From: Ramlibacter henchirensis
Lineage (GTDB): Bacteria > Pseudomonadota > Gammaproteobacteria > Burkholderiales > Burkholderiaceae_C
Direction of reading: 5' to 3'
NCBI RefSeq assembly: GCF_004682015.1
Contig: NZ_SMLM01000001.1
Coordinates: 1,860,001-1,924,000, forward strand
DNA: 64,000 nucleotides
The translations under genes were made by a program, and so were the position numbers. Below, one piece after another: positions 1 to 8,413 of this stretch; position 1 is the first letter of the stretch; every line of letters begins with the position of its first letter. A model generated the notes under the pieces. That model searched no databases and was not told the origin of the DNA. It was given only the letters and a program-made list of their open reading frames with translations.

Positions 1-2
1 TG

Positions 3-473
3 AGCCACGAGCCGGACTACTTCATGCGCAACTTCTCGGTGAAGACCTTCGAGCCGAACGGCCGCCTCAAGAGCGAGGTGTTCGGCACCGAGGCGCGCCA
101 CTATCCCGACACCGACACGCTGGAGATCGACCGGCCCCGGATCCTGTCGTACGACGAGGGCGGCGCGCTCACGGTGGCCACCGCGCGGCGGGCGATCAGC
201 AACGGCGACGGCTCCGAGGTCCAGCTGATCGGCGACGCCGTCGTCACGCGCACGCCGCCGCCGGGCACCGACACGCCGCGCATGGAGTTCCAGGGCGAGT
301 TCCTGCACGCCTTCCTCAACACCGAGAAGGTGCGCTCGCACAAGCCCGTGACGCTGATCCGGGGCAACGACCGGTTCACCGCGGAGCAGCTCGACTACGA
401 CAACCTCGACCGGGTGATGGATCTGCGCGGCCGGGTCCGCGGCACCCTGATGCCGCCCAAGGCGCAACCCTAG
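3..473 (+). CDS. lptC: LPS export protein LptC, C-terminal part (cut by window edge)
   Basis: The reading frame is open from the left edge, so the N-terminal membrane anchor lies outside the window. The visible 156 or so residues have the LptC beta-jellyroll pattern: a PDYF(M)RNF start, then alternating strands with DTLEIDRPRI, and an MEFQGEFLHAFLNTEKVRSHKPVTLIRG stretch shared with other betaproteobacterial LptC proteins (cited here as a pattern, split at LHAF). LptC sits in the inner membrane and passes lipopolysaccharide from the LptBFG ABC transporter to periplasmic LptA. LptA would normally be encoded next, but here the next gene is a short-chain dehydrogenase only 4 bases away. The internal ATG at 24 is not the true start. 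Confidence 0.8.
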   Translation, partial: SHEPDYFMRNFSVKTFEPNGRLKSEVFGTEARHYPDTDTLEIDRPRILSYDEGGALTVATARRAISNGDGSEVQLIGDAVVTRTPPPGTDTPRMEFQGEFLHAFLNTEKVRSHKPVTLIRGNDRFTAEQLDYDNLDRVMDLRGRVRGTLMPPKAQP

Positions 474-477
474 CCGC

Positions 478-1254
478 ATGCGGCGCCGGCTCGTCTTCAT
501 CACGGGAGCTTCCAGCGGGATCGGGCAGGCACTGGCCCGGCGCTACTACGACGCGGGATGGGACGTTGCGCTGACGGCGCGCCGCACCAGCGAGATCCAG
601 GCCTGGGCCGCGGAGCAGCGGCTGGATCCGGCGCGCTACGCCGTGTACGGCGCGGACGTCGCCCACACCGACAGCATCGTGGCCGCCGGGCGTCGATGTC
701 TCGAGAGCCAGGGCGTCCCCGACGTCGTGATCGCCAATGCGGGCATCAGCATCGGCGTGGACACCGCGATCCGCGAGGACCTGGACGTGATCGCGCGGAC
801 CTATGCCACCAATAACATCGGGCTCGCGGCGACGTTCCATCCCTTCATCGCGCCGATGACCGCGCGCCGGTCGGGCACGCTGGTGGGCATCGCCAGCGTG
901 GCCGGCATCCGCGGCCTGCCGGGGCACGGCGCGTATTGCGCGAGCAAGGCGGCGGTGATCAGCTATTGCGAAAGCCTGCGCGGCGAACTCCGGGGGGTCG
1001 GCGTGAAGGTCGTGACGATCAGCCCGGGCTACATCGACACGCCGCTCACGCGGCAGAACCGCTACTCGATGCCTTTCCTGATGCGCGCGGAGGATTTCGC
1101 GGATCGCGCGTTCCGCACCATCGAGCGCGGCACGAGCTACCGCGTCATTCCCTGGCAGATGGCAGTCGTCACCAACCTGCTGCGGCTGCTGCCCAACGGG
1201 TTGTTCGACCGGCTGCTCGCAGGGCGGCCGCGCAAGCGTCGGCAGGGTCACTGA
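478..1254 (+). CDS. SDR-family oxidoreductase
   Basis: This 258-residue protein is a classical short-chain dehydrogenase/reductase. It has the nucleotide-binding TGASSGIG motif near residue 9, an NAG segment near residue 90, and the catalytic Ser...Tyr-x-x-x-Lys set in an AYCASKAA stretch near residue 156. The length is normal for the family. The substrate cannot be told from the sequence. The C-terminus ends in a basic tail rich in Arg and Lys. It begins 4 bases after lptC ends, so the two may share a transcript. The ATG at 478 is the first start that keeps the whole Rossmann motif. Confidence 0.85.
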   Translation: MRRRLVFITGASSGIGQALARRYYDAGWDVALTARRTSEIQAWAAEQRLDPARYAVYGADVAHTDSIVAAGRRCLESQGVPDVVIANAGISIGVDTAIREDLDVIARTYATNNIGLAATFHPFIAPMTARRSGTLVGIASVAGIRGLPGHGAYCASKAAVISYCESLRGELRGVGVKVVTISPGYIDTPLTRQNRYSMPFLMRAEDFADRAFRTIERGTSYRVIPWQMAVVTNLLRLLPNGLFDRLLAGRPRKRRQGH

Positions 1255-1283
1255 GGCCGCGGCGGGCTGCTGGCCTGTCGCGC

Positions 1284-1312
1284 TTGCATTCGTTTTCATT
1301 TGAATTAAAGTA
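1284..1312 (+). promoter_or_regulatory. possible sigma-70 promoter of the TetR gene
   Basis: TTGCAT at 1284-1289 and TAAAGT at 1306-1311 are separated by 16 bases, in a patch far richer in A and T than its surroundings. The -10 lies inside the palindrome at 1298-1321, so a regulator bound there would block transcription. Assigned by eye only. Confidence 0.4.
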
Positions 1313-1321
1313 AATTCAAAT
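1298..1321. promoter_or_regulatory. palindromic operator candidate before the TetR gene
   Basis: Perfect inverted repeat with 9-base arms, ATTTGAATT at 1298-1306 and AATTCAAAT at 1313-1321, around a 6-base centre. It ends 17 bases before the GTG start of the TetR gene and overlaps the likely -10. TetR proteins typically repress themselves through such dyads, so this is the best candidate for its operator. Confidence 0.6.
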
Positions 1322-1338
1322 CCAGACAAACCCGCCCC

Positions 1339-1965
1339 GTGCCCCCACGCGCCTACAACAACGAAACCCGGCTGCAACAGCAGGCCGAACTGAAGGCGCG
1401 CATCGCCGCCGCCGCCGCGCAGCTGCATGCCGAGAAGGGCGCGCTGCGGACCAGCTGGGCCGAGATCGCCGAGGCCGCAGGCGTCTCGCTGCCCACGGTC
1501 TACAAGCATTTCCCGGATTTCGACGCGCTGATCCCGGCCTGCACCGGTCACGCCGCCCAATTCGCGCCGCCGTTGCCGGTCGAACGCATCCTGGCCTGCG
1601 AAGACCTGCCTGCCGCCTCGCAGGCGCTGGCGCAAGCGTGCGATCAGCGCAATGCCTTCTTCGAGCCCTGGATGGCCTGGGGCGAAGCGCGGCAGATCGA
1701 GTCGCTGTCGCGCATCCTGGCCCAGCAGCGCGTGGAGTTCACCGGCTTTTGCCGCCAGGTTCTGCAGCGGCACCTGCCCGGCGCGGCGGGGCTCGACGAG
1801 ATGGCCGCCCAATGGCAGGCCCTGCTCGATTTCGAGATCTGGCACGCGCTCGTTCGCCAGCACGGCCTCCCGCGCGCCGCGGCACGGCGCCACATCACCC
1901 ACCTGCTGCTGGCTGTCACCGGACCGCAGCCGGCCGCGCCCGCCCCGCGTCCGAACCGGAAGTAG
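1339..1965 (+). CDS. TetR/AcrR-family transcriptional regulator
   Basis: This 208-residue protein has an N-terminal TetR-type helix-turn-helix. Residues about 15-60 include AEIAEAAGVSLPTVYKHFPDF, the usual recognition-helix pattern ending in T-VY-HF (quoted only in part as VSLPTVYKHF). The C-terminal helical ligand domain has no recognisable sequence signature. The start is GTG at 1339; no ATG lies closer to the domain. The metallo-hydrolase gene starts 5 bases after this gene ends, so the two probably form an operon under autoregulation. The inducer is unknown. Confidence 0.85.
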   Translation: MPPRAYNNETRLQQQAELKARIAAAAAQLHAEKGALRTSWAEIAEAAGVSLPTVYKHFPDFDALIPACTGHAAQFAPPLPVERILACEDLPAASQALAQACDQRNAFFEPWMAWGEARQIESLSRILAQQRVEFTGFCRQVLQRHLPGAAGLDEMAAQWQALLDFEIWHALVRQHGLPRAAARRHITHLLLAVTGPQPAAPAPRPNRK

Positions 1966-1970
1966 CACAC

Positions 1971-2690
1971 ATGACCACGCCCCGCGCCTCCGTCCACCCG
2001 ATCGCGCCCGACACCTGGCGCATCAGCATCGCCATGCCTCCCGAGCTGTTCCCCGGCGGGTTCTCGTTCAACCAGTACCTGGTGGTCGACGAGCGCCCCC
2101 TGCTGTTCCACACCGGGCCGAAGAAGCTGTTCGGGCTGGTGCGCGAGCAGATCGAGAAAGTGCTTCCGGTCGAGCGCCTGCGCTACATCGCCTTCTCGCA
2201 TGTGGAGGCCGACGAGTGCGGCGCGCTGGCCGAATTGCTGGCGCTCGCGCCGGATGCGCAGCCGGTCTGCGGCCGTGTCGGCGCCATGGTGGACATCAAC
2301 GATCTGGTGGACGTTCCGCCCCTGGTGGTGGAAGACGGCCAGGTGCTCGACCTCGGCCGGCACCAACTGGTGTGGCAGGCCACGCCGCACCTTCCACACG
2401 GCTGGGAGTGCGGCTACTTCTACGACCGCACCACCGGCACGCTGTTCTGCGGCGACCTGTTCACGCAACCGGGCACGGGTGACGAGCCGCTGGTCACGCA
2501 CGACATCCTGGGCCCGAGCGAGGCGTTCCGGCGGCAGGACGACTACTTCTCGCACAGCCGCCACGCGCCGGCGCTGATCGAGAAGCTCGCGCGTCTGGAG
2601 CCCAAGGTGCTGGCCTGCATGCACGGCAGCGCCTGGAAGGGCGACGGCGGCGCGATGCTGCGCAACCTCGGGGCGGCGCTGGCCGCGTGA
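1971..2690 (+). CDS. MBL-fold metallo-hydrolase (flavodiiron ODP-like)
   Basis: This 239-residue protein has the metallo-beta-lactamase fold of the oxygen-binding di-iron (ODP) type. The metal motif near residue 77 is H-x-E-x-D (SHVEADECG), rather than HxHxDH, as in flavodiiron proteins. Further ligand-bearing segments are PHLPHGWE and LFCGDLFTQ, and CMHGSAW near the C-terminus. It lacks the flavodoxin domain, so it is a stand-alone domain. It follows the TetR gene by 5 bases. I chose ATG 1971 because the longer frame upstream lies wholly inside the TetR gene. A role in oxygen or nitric-oxide chemistry is possible but unproven. Confidence 0.8.
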   Translation: MTTPRASVHPIAPDTWRISIAMPPELFPGGFSFNQYLVVDERPLLFHTGPKKLFGLVREQIEKVLPVERLRYIAFSHVEADECGALAELLALAPDAQPVCGRVGAMVDINDLVDVPPLVVEDGQVLDLGRHQLVWQATPHLPHGWECGYFYDRTTGTLFCGDLFTQPGTGDEPLVTHDILGPSEAFRRQDDYFSHSRHAPALIEKLARLEPKVLACMHGSAWKGDGGAMLRNLGAALAA

Positions 2691-2709
2691 AAGCGCAGCG
2701 GCCATGAGA

Positions 2710-2731
2710 AAGGGCTCCCGAAGGAGCCCTT
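2710..2731. terminator. bidirectional hairpin between convergent genes
   Basis: A 9-bp perfect stem, AAGGGCTCC (2710-2718) with GGAGCCCTT (2723-2731) and a CGAA tetraloop, lies between the plus-strand hydrolase and the minus-strand RNA-binding gene. The U-tract is short in both directions. Its position suits a shared terminator. Confidence 0.7.
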
Positions 2732-2789
2732 GCCTTGAAGCTCGGCGGTGGGCGGCTCTGGTGTGGCGCCCGCCGGCCGGCTTTGTGGA

Positions 2790-3299
2790 TCAGTAACTGC
2801 CGCCGCCACCGCCGCCGCGGTTGCCGCCGCGCGGGCCGGAGCCGTACGGGCTGCGGAAACCGCCGTCGCCGCCGCCACCACCACCACCGCTGCGGCCACC
2901 GCCACCACCGCCGTAGCCGCCGCCACCGCCACTGCGGCCACCACCGCCGCCGCCGTAGCCGCCGCCACCGCCGCCATAGCCACCACCGCCGCCGCCGTAA
3001 CCGCCGCCGCCGCTGCCGCCACCACCGCCGCCGTAGCCGCGGGGGCGCTGCTCCATCGGACGGGCTTCGTTGACGACGACGCTGCGGCCGCCCAGCGGCT
3101 GGCCGTTCATGCCGCTGATGGCGGCCTGCGCCTCGGCGTCACTGGCCATCTCGACGAAACCGAAGCCTTTCGAGCGGCCGGTGTCGCGCTCCATCATCAC
3201 CTTGGCGCTGGTGACGCCACCGAACTGGCTGAACGCCTGCTCGAGGTCGCTGTCGCGCACCGAATAGGGCAGGTTGCCCACATAAAGTTTGTTGCCCAT
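2790..3299 (-). CDS. glycine-rich RRM RNA-binding protein
   Basis: This 169-residue protein has one RNA recognition motif (residues about 1-80) with RNP2 as LYVGNL and RNP1 as KGFGFVEM, followed by a low-complexity tail of repeated YGGGGGG and RSGGGGG units. This architecture is common in cyanobacteria and Burkholderiales and is usually linked to cold-inducible RNA chaperones. I placed the start at ATG 3299 because the RRM begins immediately after it and an AGGAG sequence lies just upstream in the mRNA. The tail is encoded by GGC/GGT-rich repeats likely to vary in length between strains. The gene has a leader region of about 200-300 bases with no other gene. Confidence 0.9.
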   Translation of the reverse strand: MGNKLYVGNLPYSVRDSDLEQAFSQFGGVTSAKVMMERDTGRSKGFGFVEMASDAEAQAAISGMNGQPLGGRSVVVNEARPMEQRPRGYGGGGGGSGGGGYGGGGGGYGGGGGGYGGGGGGRSGGGGGYGGGGGGRSGGGGGGGDGGFRSPYGSGPRGGNRGGGGGGSY

Positions 3300-3639
3300 T
3301 TGAGAGGGACTCCTAGAAGAACATTGACCAGAGCGATGGAGTCCCGAAGACGCTATCAACCGAGCGCGAAGCAGAAGACCTTTTCACCGCAGACCGCGTG
3401 GCCCTCGCAAGAACCACGTCAGGGCATTATGGAGCAGATAGCCGAGGGGAACGCAAGGGGATTCGTCCCGGTCGGCCAGCGGATTTCTTGACAGCGTGTT
3501 GCGGCCGCCGCCCGCGTGCAGCGATGCTGATCCGTGCGCGGGCCGCTCCGTGATGAGCGATGCGGCCCGGCCCCCGGGCAGGGGCCGGCCGCGTCGCCCG
3601 CAGGCGCCGCGGCGGATGGGGTACCCTCGCGCGCTTCGC
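3300..3639. other. intergenic region between the divergent RRM and GDT1 genes
   Basis: This 340-base gap contains no convincing gene. It must hold the promoters for the minus-strand RRM gene and the plus-strand exporter gene. Near the RRM start is an AGGAG ribosome-binding site (3309-3316, minus strand). An upstream in-frame extension of the exporter gene (ATG at 3553) is arginine- and proline-rich and looks non-coding. A long 5' leader would be in keeping with cold-shock-type RRM genes, but no specific structure was recognised. Confidence 0.5.
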
Positions 3640-4206
3640 ATGGAAGCCTTCCTGATCTCCACCGGCCTGGTCGCCCTGGCCGAAATGGGCGACAAGACCC
3701 AACTGCTCTCGCTGGTCCTGGCCGCCAAGTTCCGCAAGCCCTGGCCGATCGTCCTGGGCATCCTCGCCGCCACGCTGGCCAACCACGCGCTGGCCGGCGC
3801 CGTGGGTGCCTGGGTCACGAGCCTGCTCGGTCCGGACGTCCTGCGCTGGATCGTCGGCGCCTCCTTCATCGCCATGGCCGCCTGGATGCTGATCCCGGAC
3901 AAGCTGGACGAAGGCGATGTCGCGGCCGCGCGACCCGGCCTGGGCGTTTTCGCCACCACCCTCGTGGCGTTTTTCCTCGCCGAGATGGGCGACAAGACGC
4001 AGGTGGCCACCGTGGTCCTGGCCGCGCGCTTCAACGCGTGGGCGTCGGTGGTGGTGGGCACCACGCTGGGCATGATGCTGGCCAACGTGCCCGTCGTGTG
4101 GTTCGGCGACCGGATCACGCGGCGGGTGCCGATCCGCACCGTGCACGTGGTCTCGGCCCTGGTCTTCCTCGCGCTGGGCGCTGCCGCCCTGCTGGGCTTC
4201 GGTTGA
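3640..4206 (+). CDS. TMEM165/GDT1-family cation exporter
   Basis: This 188-residue integral membrane protein consists of two homologous halves, each with the family signature E-x-GDKTQ (EMGDKTQL near residue 15 and EMGDKTQV near residue 112). About six hydrophobic helices are visible. Family members export manganese, and some transport calcium, across membranes. The start at ATG 3640 gives the usual length and opens directly into the first helix; an upstream ATG at 3553 would add a 29-residue basic extension and is less likely. A SAM-II-like riboswitch starts about 15 bases after the stop. Confidence 0.85.
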   Translation: MEAFLISTGLVALAEMGDKTQLLSLVLAAKFRKPWPIVLGILAATLANHALAGAVGAWVTSLLGPDVLRWIVGASFIAMAAWMLIPDKLDEGDVAAARPGLGVFATTLVAFFLAEMGDKTQVATVVLAARFNAWASVVVGTTLGMMLANVPVVWFGDRITRRVPIRTVHVVSALVFLALGAAALLGFG

Positions 4207-4220
4207 TATACTTCCCGCCG

Positions 4221-4282
4221 ACAGCGCCGATTTGCTTCCGCTTGCGGGCGCTCAACAAATACAGCTAAAGACGAAGCCCCGA
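4221..4282 (+). promoter_or_regulatory. SAM-II (SAM-alpha) riboswitch candidate upstream of metX
   Basis: The segment matches the SAM-II pseudoknot layout. P1 is AGCGCC (4223-4228) with GGCGCT (4247-4252), followed by the conserved GATTT right after the 5' strand and by AACAAAT and AGCTAAAG in the A-rich linker. The hairpin loop GCTTC (4234-4238) can pair with GAAGC (4273-4277) to form P2. The class is known to bind S-adenosylmethionine and to control methionine biosynthesis, matching metX downstream. The assignment comes from remembered consensus, not a covariance search. Confidence 0.8.
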
Positions 4283-4286
4283 ACCA

Positions 4287-4327
4287 CCCGGCCTCGTGTT
4301 TAGCGACGCCGGGTTTTCTTTTTTTCG
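4287..4327 (+). terminator. intrinsic terminator of the metX leader
   Basis: CCCGGC (4287-4292) pairs with GCCGGG (4308-4313), extended by TCG/CGA across a single C-C mismatch. The stem is followed by TTTTCTTTTTTTC. It begins about ten bases after the riboswitch pseudoknot and ends only 10 bases before the metX ATG. It is most simply read as the expression platform of the riboswitch: attenuation when SAM is plentiful. Confidence 0.8.
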
Positions 4328-4337
4328 CACTCTCTCG

Positions 4338-5468
4338 ATGACGCTGATCGCCGAACCGAAGTCCATGCAGTTCGAGCAGCCGCTGCCGCTGCGCAGCGGC
4401 GCGTCGGTGCGCGGCTACGACCTCGCCTACGAGACCTACGGGACGCTGAACGCGGACAAGAGCAACGCCGTGCTGGTCTGCCACGCGCTCAATGCGTCGC
4501 ACCACGTCGCCGGCGTCTATCCGGGCCAGGACAACTCCGAAGGCTGGTGGGACACGATGATCGGCCCCGGCAAGCCGGTGGACACCGACCGCTTCTTCGT
4601 CATCGGCGTCAACAACCTGGGCTCGTGCTTCGGCTCCACCGGACCGATGCACCGCAACCCCGACACCGGCAAGGTGTACGGCGCCGATTTCCCGGTGGTG
4701 ACGGTGGAGGACTGGGTCGACGCGCAGGCGCGCCTGCTCGACCGCCTCGGCATCGCGCAACTGGCGGCCGTGATGGGCGGCAGCCTGGGCGGGATGCAGG
4801 CGCTGTCATGGACGCTGCAGTACCCGGATCGCGTGCGGCACGCCGCGGTGATCGCCAGCGCTCCCAACCTGACGGCCGAGAACATCGCGTTCAACGAAGT
4901 GGCGCGCCGCGCCATCGTCACCGACCCGGACTTCCACGGCGGCCACTTCTACGAACATGGCGTGGTGCCGCAACGGGGCCTTCGCATCGCCCGCATGATC
5001 GGCCACATCACGTACCTGTCGGACGACGTCATGAACGAGAAGTTCGGCCGCCAGCTTCGAAGCGGCCTGGACATCCGCTACACCACGCAGGACATCGAGT
5101 TCCAGATCGAGAGCTACCTGCGCTACCAGGGCGACAAGTTCAGCGAGTACTTCGACGCCAACACCTATCTGCTGATCACGCGCGCGCTGGACTACTTCGA
5201 TCCGGCGTCGCGGCACGACGGCAACCTGTCCAAGGCACTCGCCGCGGCCACCGCGCGCTTCCTGCTGGTGAGCTTCACGACGGACTGGCGCTTCTCGCCG
5301 AAACGCAGCCGCGAGATTGTCAAGGCGTTGCTGGAGAACCGGCGCAACTGCAGCTACGCCGAGATCGACGCGCCCCATGGCCACGACGCCTTCCTGCTGG
5401 ACGACCCGCGCTACATGTCGGTGGTGCGGGCGTGGTTCGATCGCATCGCGGCGGAGTTCCAGGCATGA
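4338..5468 (+). CDS. metX: homoserine O-acyltransferase MetX
   Basis: This 376-residue alpha/beta-hydrolase acylates homoserine in methionine synthesis. The nucleophile elbow is GGSLGGMQ near residue 148; the catalytic Asp and His lie in FTTDWRFSP and DAPHGHDAF near the C-terminus. In many betaproteobacteria MetX-type enzymes use succinyl-CoA, so the acyl donor is uncertain from this view. The start at ATG 4338 follows the leader terminator. It has no clear ribosome-binding site, which is odd for a housekeeping gene. A longer frame from 4296 would run through the terminator. metW overlaps the stop by four bases (ATGA). Confidence 0.92.
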   Translation: MTLIAEPKSMQFEQPLPLRSGASVRGYDLAYETYGTLNADKSNAVLVCHALNASHHVAGVYPGQDNSEGWWDTMIGPGKPVDTDRFFVIGVNNLGSCFGSTGPMHRNPDTGKVYGADFPVVTVEDWVDAQARLLDRLGIAQLAAVMGGSLGGMQALSWTLQYPDRVRHAAVIASAPNLTAENIAFNEVARRAIVTDPDFHGGHFYEHGVVPQRGLRIARMIGHITYLSDDVMNEKFGRQLRSGLDIRYTTQDIEFQIESYLRYQGDKFSEYFDANTYLLITRALDYFDPASRHDGNLSKALAAATARFLLVSFTTDWRFSPKRSREIVKALLENRRNCSYAEIDAPHGHDAFLLDDPRYMSVVRAWFDRIAAEFQA

Positions 5469-6049
5469 GTGATCGCGCCACGCTGCAAAGCATCGCCAAC
5501 CTGGTGCCGCCCGGGTCGCGCGTGCTCGACCTCGGCTGCGGCGACGGCGCGCTGCTGGACCTGCTGCGCCGCGACCGCAACTGCTCCGGTTACGGCATCG
5601 AGATCGCCGACGAAAACCTGCTCGCCTGCGTTAAGCGCGGCGTCGACGTGATCCAGCTCAACCTGGACGAAGGCCTGTCCATGTTCGGGGACAACAGCTT
5701 CGACGTGGTGTTGCAGATCGACACGCTGCAGCACCTGCGAAATGCCGAAACCATGCTGCGGGAGACGGCCCGCGTGGGCAAGCTCGGCATCGTGGCGTTC
5801 CCCAATTTCGCGCACTGGCCCAACCGGCTGTCGATCGTGCGCGGCCGCATGCCGGTGACCAAGCGGCTGCCCTACCAGTGGTACGACACGCCCAACATCC
5901 GCGTGGGAACGTTCAAGGACTTCGAGGTGCTGGCCACGCGCAACCGCCTGGCCATCCTCGACGCCTTCGGCCTGCAGGAAGGGCGCGAGGTGCGGCGGCT
6001 GCCCAACCTGATGGCGGGCACGGCCGTGTTCAAGTTCGAGCGCGGCTGA
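5465..6049 (+). CDS. metW: methionine biosynthesis protein MetW
   Basis: This 194-residue SAM-dependent methyltransferase-like protein has the glycine-rich motif LDLGCGDG near residue 20 and the MetW-typical [10 protein letters not shown] and [10 protein letters not shown] segments. It is almost always encoded directly after metX and is needed with MetX for homoserine acylation in several proteobacteria. Its ATG overlaps the metX stop (ATGA at 5465-5468), suggesting coupled translation, and so it should share the riboswitch control. Confidence 0.92.
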   Translation: MSDRATLQSIANLVPPGSRVLDLGCGDGALLDLLRRDRNCSGYGIEIADENLLACVKRGVDVIQLNLDEGLSMFGDNSFDVVLQIDTLQHLRNAETMLRETARVGKLGIVAFPNFAHWPNRLSIVRGRMPVTKRLPYQWYDTPNIRVGTFKDFEVLATRNRLAILDAFGLQEGREVRRLPNLMAGTAVFKFERG

Positions 6050-7386
6050 TGTCCCAAGGCGCCGTGCCCTTCCGCGAGGCGCTGCGCTTCTGGCTGAAGC
6101 TGGGCTTCATCAGCTTCGGCGGGCCGGCCGGGCAGATCGCGATCATGCACCGCGAGCTGGTGGAGCAGCGCCGCTGGATCTCGGAGCGCCGCTTCCTGCA
6201 CGCGCTCAACTACTGCATGCTGCTGCCCGGCCCCGAGGCCCAGCAGCTGGCCACCTACATCGGCTGGCTGATGCACCGCACCTGGGGCGGCATCGCGGCG
6301 GGCGCGCTGTTCGTGCTGCCGTCGCTGCTGCTGCTGATCGCGCTGAGCTGGGTCTACGTGGCGTTCGGGCAGATCGATTGGGTAGCGGGCATCTTCTACG
6401 GCATCAAGCCCGCGGTCGCCGCCATCGTCCTGCAGGCGGTATGGCGCATCGGCGGCCGCACGCTGCGGCGGCCATCGCAGGCGCCGGTGCTTTGGGCCGT
6501 GGCGATCGCGAGCTTCGTCGCGATCGCATTTCTCGATGTGCCGTTCCCCTGGATCGTGCTGGCGGCGGGGCTGATCGGCGCCGTGGGCGGGCGCGGGTGG
6601 CCGGACCAGTTCCAGGCGGGCGGCGCGCACACGAGCAAGGGGCAAGTGCATGGGCCGTCGCTCATCGACGACCACACGCCGACGCCCGAACACGCGCGGT
6701 TCCACCGCAGCCGCCTTGCGCGAGTGGTCCTCGTGGGTGCGATCCTGTGGCTCACCCCGATGGCGCTGCTCGTCGCGTGGCATGGCTGGGACAGCACCCT
6801 GGCGCAGATGGCCTGGTTCTTCACCAAGGCCGCCCTGCTCACGTTCGGCGGCGCGTATGCCGTGCTGCCCTACGTCTACCAGGGCGCGGTCGAACACTTC
6901 CAGTGGCTGACGGGCCCGCAGATGATCGATGGACTCGCCCTCGGCGAGACCACGCCGGGGCCGCTGATCATGGTCGTGGCCTTCGTCGGCTTCGTGGGGG
7001 GATGGGCGCGGCAGGTGCTGGGACCCGACGCGCTGTTCCTCGGCGGCGCGCTCGCGGCCTGCGTCGTCACCTGGTTCACCTTCCTGCCTTCGTTCCTGTT
7101 CATCCTGGCCGGCGGGCCGCTGGTCGAGTCGACGCACGGACAGATGCGCTTCACGGCGCCGCTGACCGGTGTCACTGCCGCCGTCGTCGGCGTGATCGCG
7201 AGTCTGGCCCTGTTCTTCCTGCGGCACATTGCGTGGCCGGTGCCGGGCGGGCCGGTCGACTGGGTGGCGCTGGCCATAGCGGCCGCCGCGGCCATCGCAC
7301 TGCTGCGCTTCAAGGTGGGCGTGATCCCGGTGATCCTGGCCTGCGCCGCGGCCGGGCTGCTGCTGCGGCTGGCCGGGCTGGCCTGA
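6049..7386 (+). CDS. chrA: chromate efflux transporter ChrA
   Basis: This 445-residue protein has two homologous CHR halves. Each opens with a helix and a glycine-rich loop: LGFISFGGPAGQ near residue 20 and KAALLTFGGAYAVLPY near residue 260. The typical LPGPEAQ and TTPGPL motifs follow. Around ten to twelve membrane helices are visible, as expected for the long ChrA form, which exports chromate. The ATG overlaps the last base of the metW stop (TGATG), so it is probably in the same transcript, though no functional link to methionine synthesis is known. Confidence 0.9.
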   Translation: MSQGAVPFREALRFWLKLGFISFGGPAGQIAIMHRELVEQRRWISERRFLHALNYCMLLPGPEAQQLATYIGWLMHRTWGGIAAGALFVLPSLLLLIALSWVYVAFGQIDWVAGIFYGIKPAVAAIVLQAVWRIGGRTLRRPSQAPVLWAVAIASFVAIAFLDVPFPWIVLAAGLIGAVGGRGWPDQFQAGGAHTSKGQVHGPSLIDDHTPTPEHARFHRSRLARVVLVGAILWLTPMALLVAWHGWDSTLAQMAWFFTKAALLTFGGAYAVLPYVYQGAVEHFQWLTGPQMIDGLALGETTPGPLIMVVAFVGFVGGWARQVLGPDALFLGGALAACVVTWFTFLPSFLFILAGGPLVESTHGQMRFTAPLTGVTAAVVGVIASLALFFLRHIAWPVPGGPVDWVALAIAAAAAIALLRFKVGVIPVILACAAAGLLLRLAGLA

Positions 7387-7401
7387 GGCTATGCTTGCCG
7401 C

Positions 7402-8412
7402 ATGAACATCCTGATCACCGGCGGCAGCGGTTTCCTCGGCGCACGGCTGGCGCGCACGCTTCTTCAACAGGGCCGGCTGTCGCGCGCCGGCGCGGCGGCC
7501 GAGCCGATCACGTCGCTCACGCTCACCGACCGGGCTCCACCGCCTCCCGATCTGGCATCCGATCCGCGCGTCAGGCAAGTAGGCGGCGACCTGCTGGAGC
7601 TCGTCACCTCCCGCGCGCTGCCGGCCGCGGGAACCGACGTGATCTTCCATCTCGCCGCGGCGGTGAGCGGCGAATGCGAGGCCGATTTCGACCTGGGCAT
7701 GCGCAGCAACTTCGCGGCCACGCACCAGCTGCTGGAAGCCTGCCGCGCGCTCGGCTCGCGGCCGGTCTTCGTGTTCGCCAGCTCGCTGGCCGTGTTCGGC
7801 AAGCAGCCCGGGCGCCCGATGCCCGAGCCGATCACCGACGACACGCTGCCCACGCCGCAAAGCAGCTACGGCATCCAGAAATTCATCGGCGAGCAGCTCG
7901 TGGCCGACTATGCGCGCAAGGGTTTCGTCACCGGCCGCAGCGTGCGGCTGATGACGGTGAGCGTGCGCCCCGGCCGGCCCAACGGCGCGGCCTCGGGCTT
8001 CCTCTCGGGAATGATCCGCGACCCGCTGGCGGGCGTGCGCGCGCAGGTGCCGGTGGCCGCCGCCACGTCGGTCGCCCTGGCCTCGCCGGCTCGAACGATC
8101 GAAGGCATCGTGCGGGCGGCCGAAACGTCGGACGATCGCTGGGGCCCGCTCACGGGCATCAATCTGCCCTCGCTGCGCACTTCGGTGGGCGAGATGGCTG
8201 CGGCGCTCGAGAAGGTCGCCGGCCGCGATGCCACGGCGCTGCTCGACTGGACTCCCGATCCCGCCATCGAGCGGCTCGTGAGCACCTGGCCGGGCGATGT
8301 CCGCTGGGAACGCGCCCGCGGTCTGGGCCTCGGGGCCGACGCCAGCTTCGAGCAGGTCGTGCGCGACTACGTGCGCGAGAACGCCGCGGCGATCAAGCTG
8401 CCGGTGCGCTGA
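7402..8412 (+). CDS. denD: NAD-dependent epimerase/dehydratase, D-erythronate dehydrogenase-like
   Basis: This 336-residue extended SDR has an N-terminal GGSGFLG NAD motif, a Ser in FASSLAVFG and a catalytic SSYGIQK (Y-x-x-x-K) near residue 155. The pattern of the NAD-binding half and the C-terminal part is like DenD, the D-erythronate dehydrogenase that makes 2-oxo-tetronate. The assignment is strengthened by the next gene, which looks like the 2-oxo-tetronate isomerase OtnI and starts one base after the stop. The kinase OtnK and decarboxylase/aldolase OtnC usually found nearby are absent here, so the exact substrate stays uncertain. Confidence 0.7.
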   Translation: MNILITGGSGFLGARLARTLLQQGRLSRAGAAAEPITSLTLTDRAPPPPDLASDPRVRQVGGDLLELVTSRALPAAGTDVIFHLAAAVSGECEADFDLGMRSNFAATHQLLEACRALGSRPVFVFASSLAVFGKQPGRPMPEPITDDTLPTPQSSYGIQKFIGEQLVADYARKGFVTGRSVRLMTVSVRPGRPNGAASGFLSGMIRDPLAGVRAQVPVAAATSVALASPARTIEGIVRAAETSDDRWGPLTGINLPSLRTSVGEMAAALEKVAGRDATALLDWTPDPAIERLVSTWPGDVRWERARGLGLGADASFEQVVRDYVRENAAAIKLPVR

Positions 8413-8413
8413 C

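Noticed and set aside
376..1968. Long minus-strand open frame of 530 codons opposite the SDR and TetR genes
   Set aside because: It is a mirror of well-supported plus-strand genes in very GC-rich DNA; the product is Arg/Gly/Ala-rich with no domain.
2800..3040. Tandem-repeat or CRISPR-like appearance of the GCC/CCA-rich stretch
   Set aside because: The periodicity follows Gly codons of the RRM protein tail; there are no uniform repeats with unique spacers.
2735..3073. Plus-strand frame encoding Arg/His repeats opposite the glycine-rich tail
   Set aside because: It is the reverse complement of the Gly-rich repeat of the RRM gene, so the repeats are a by-product.
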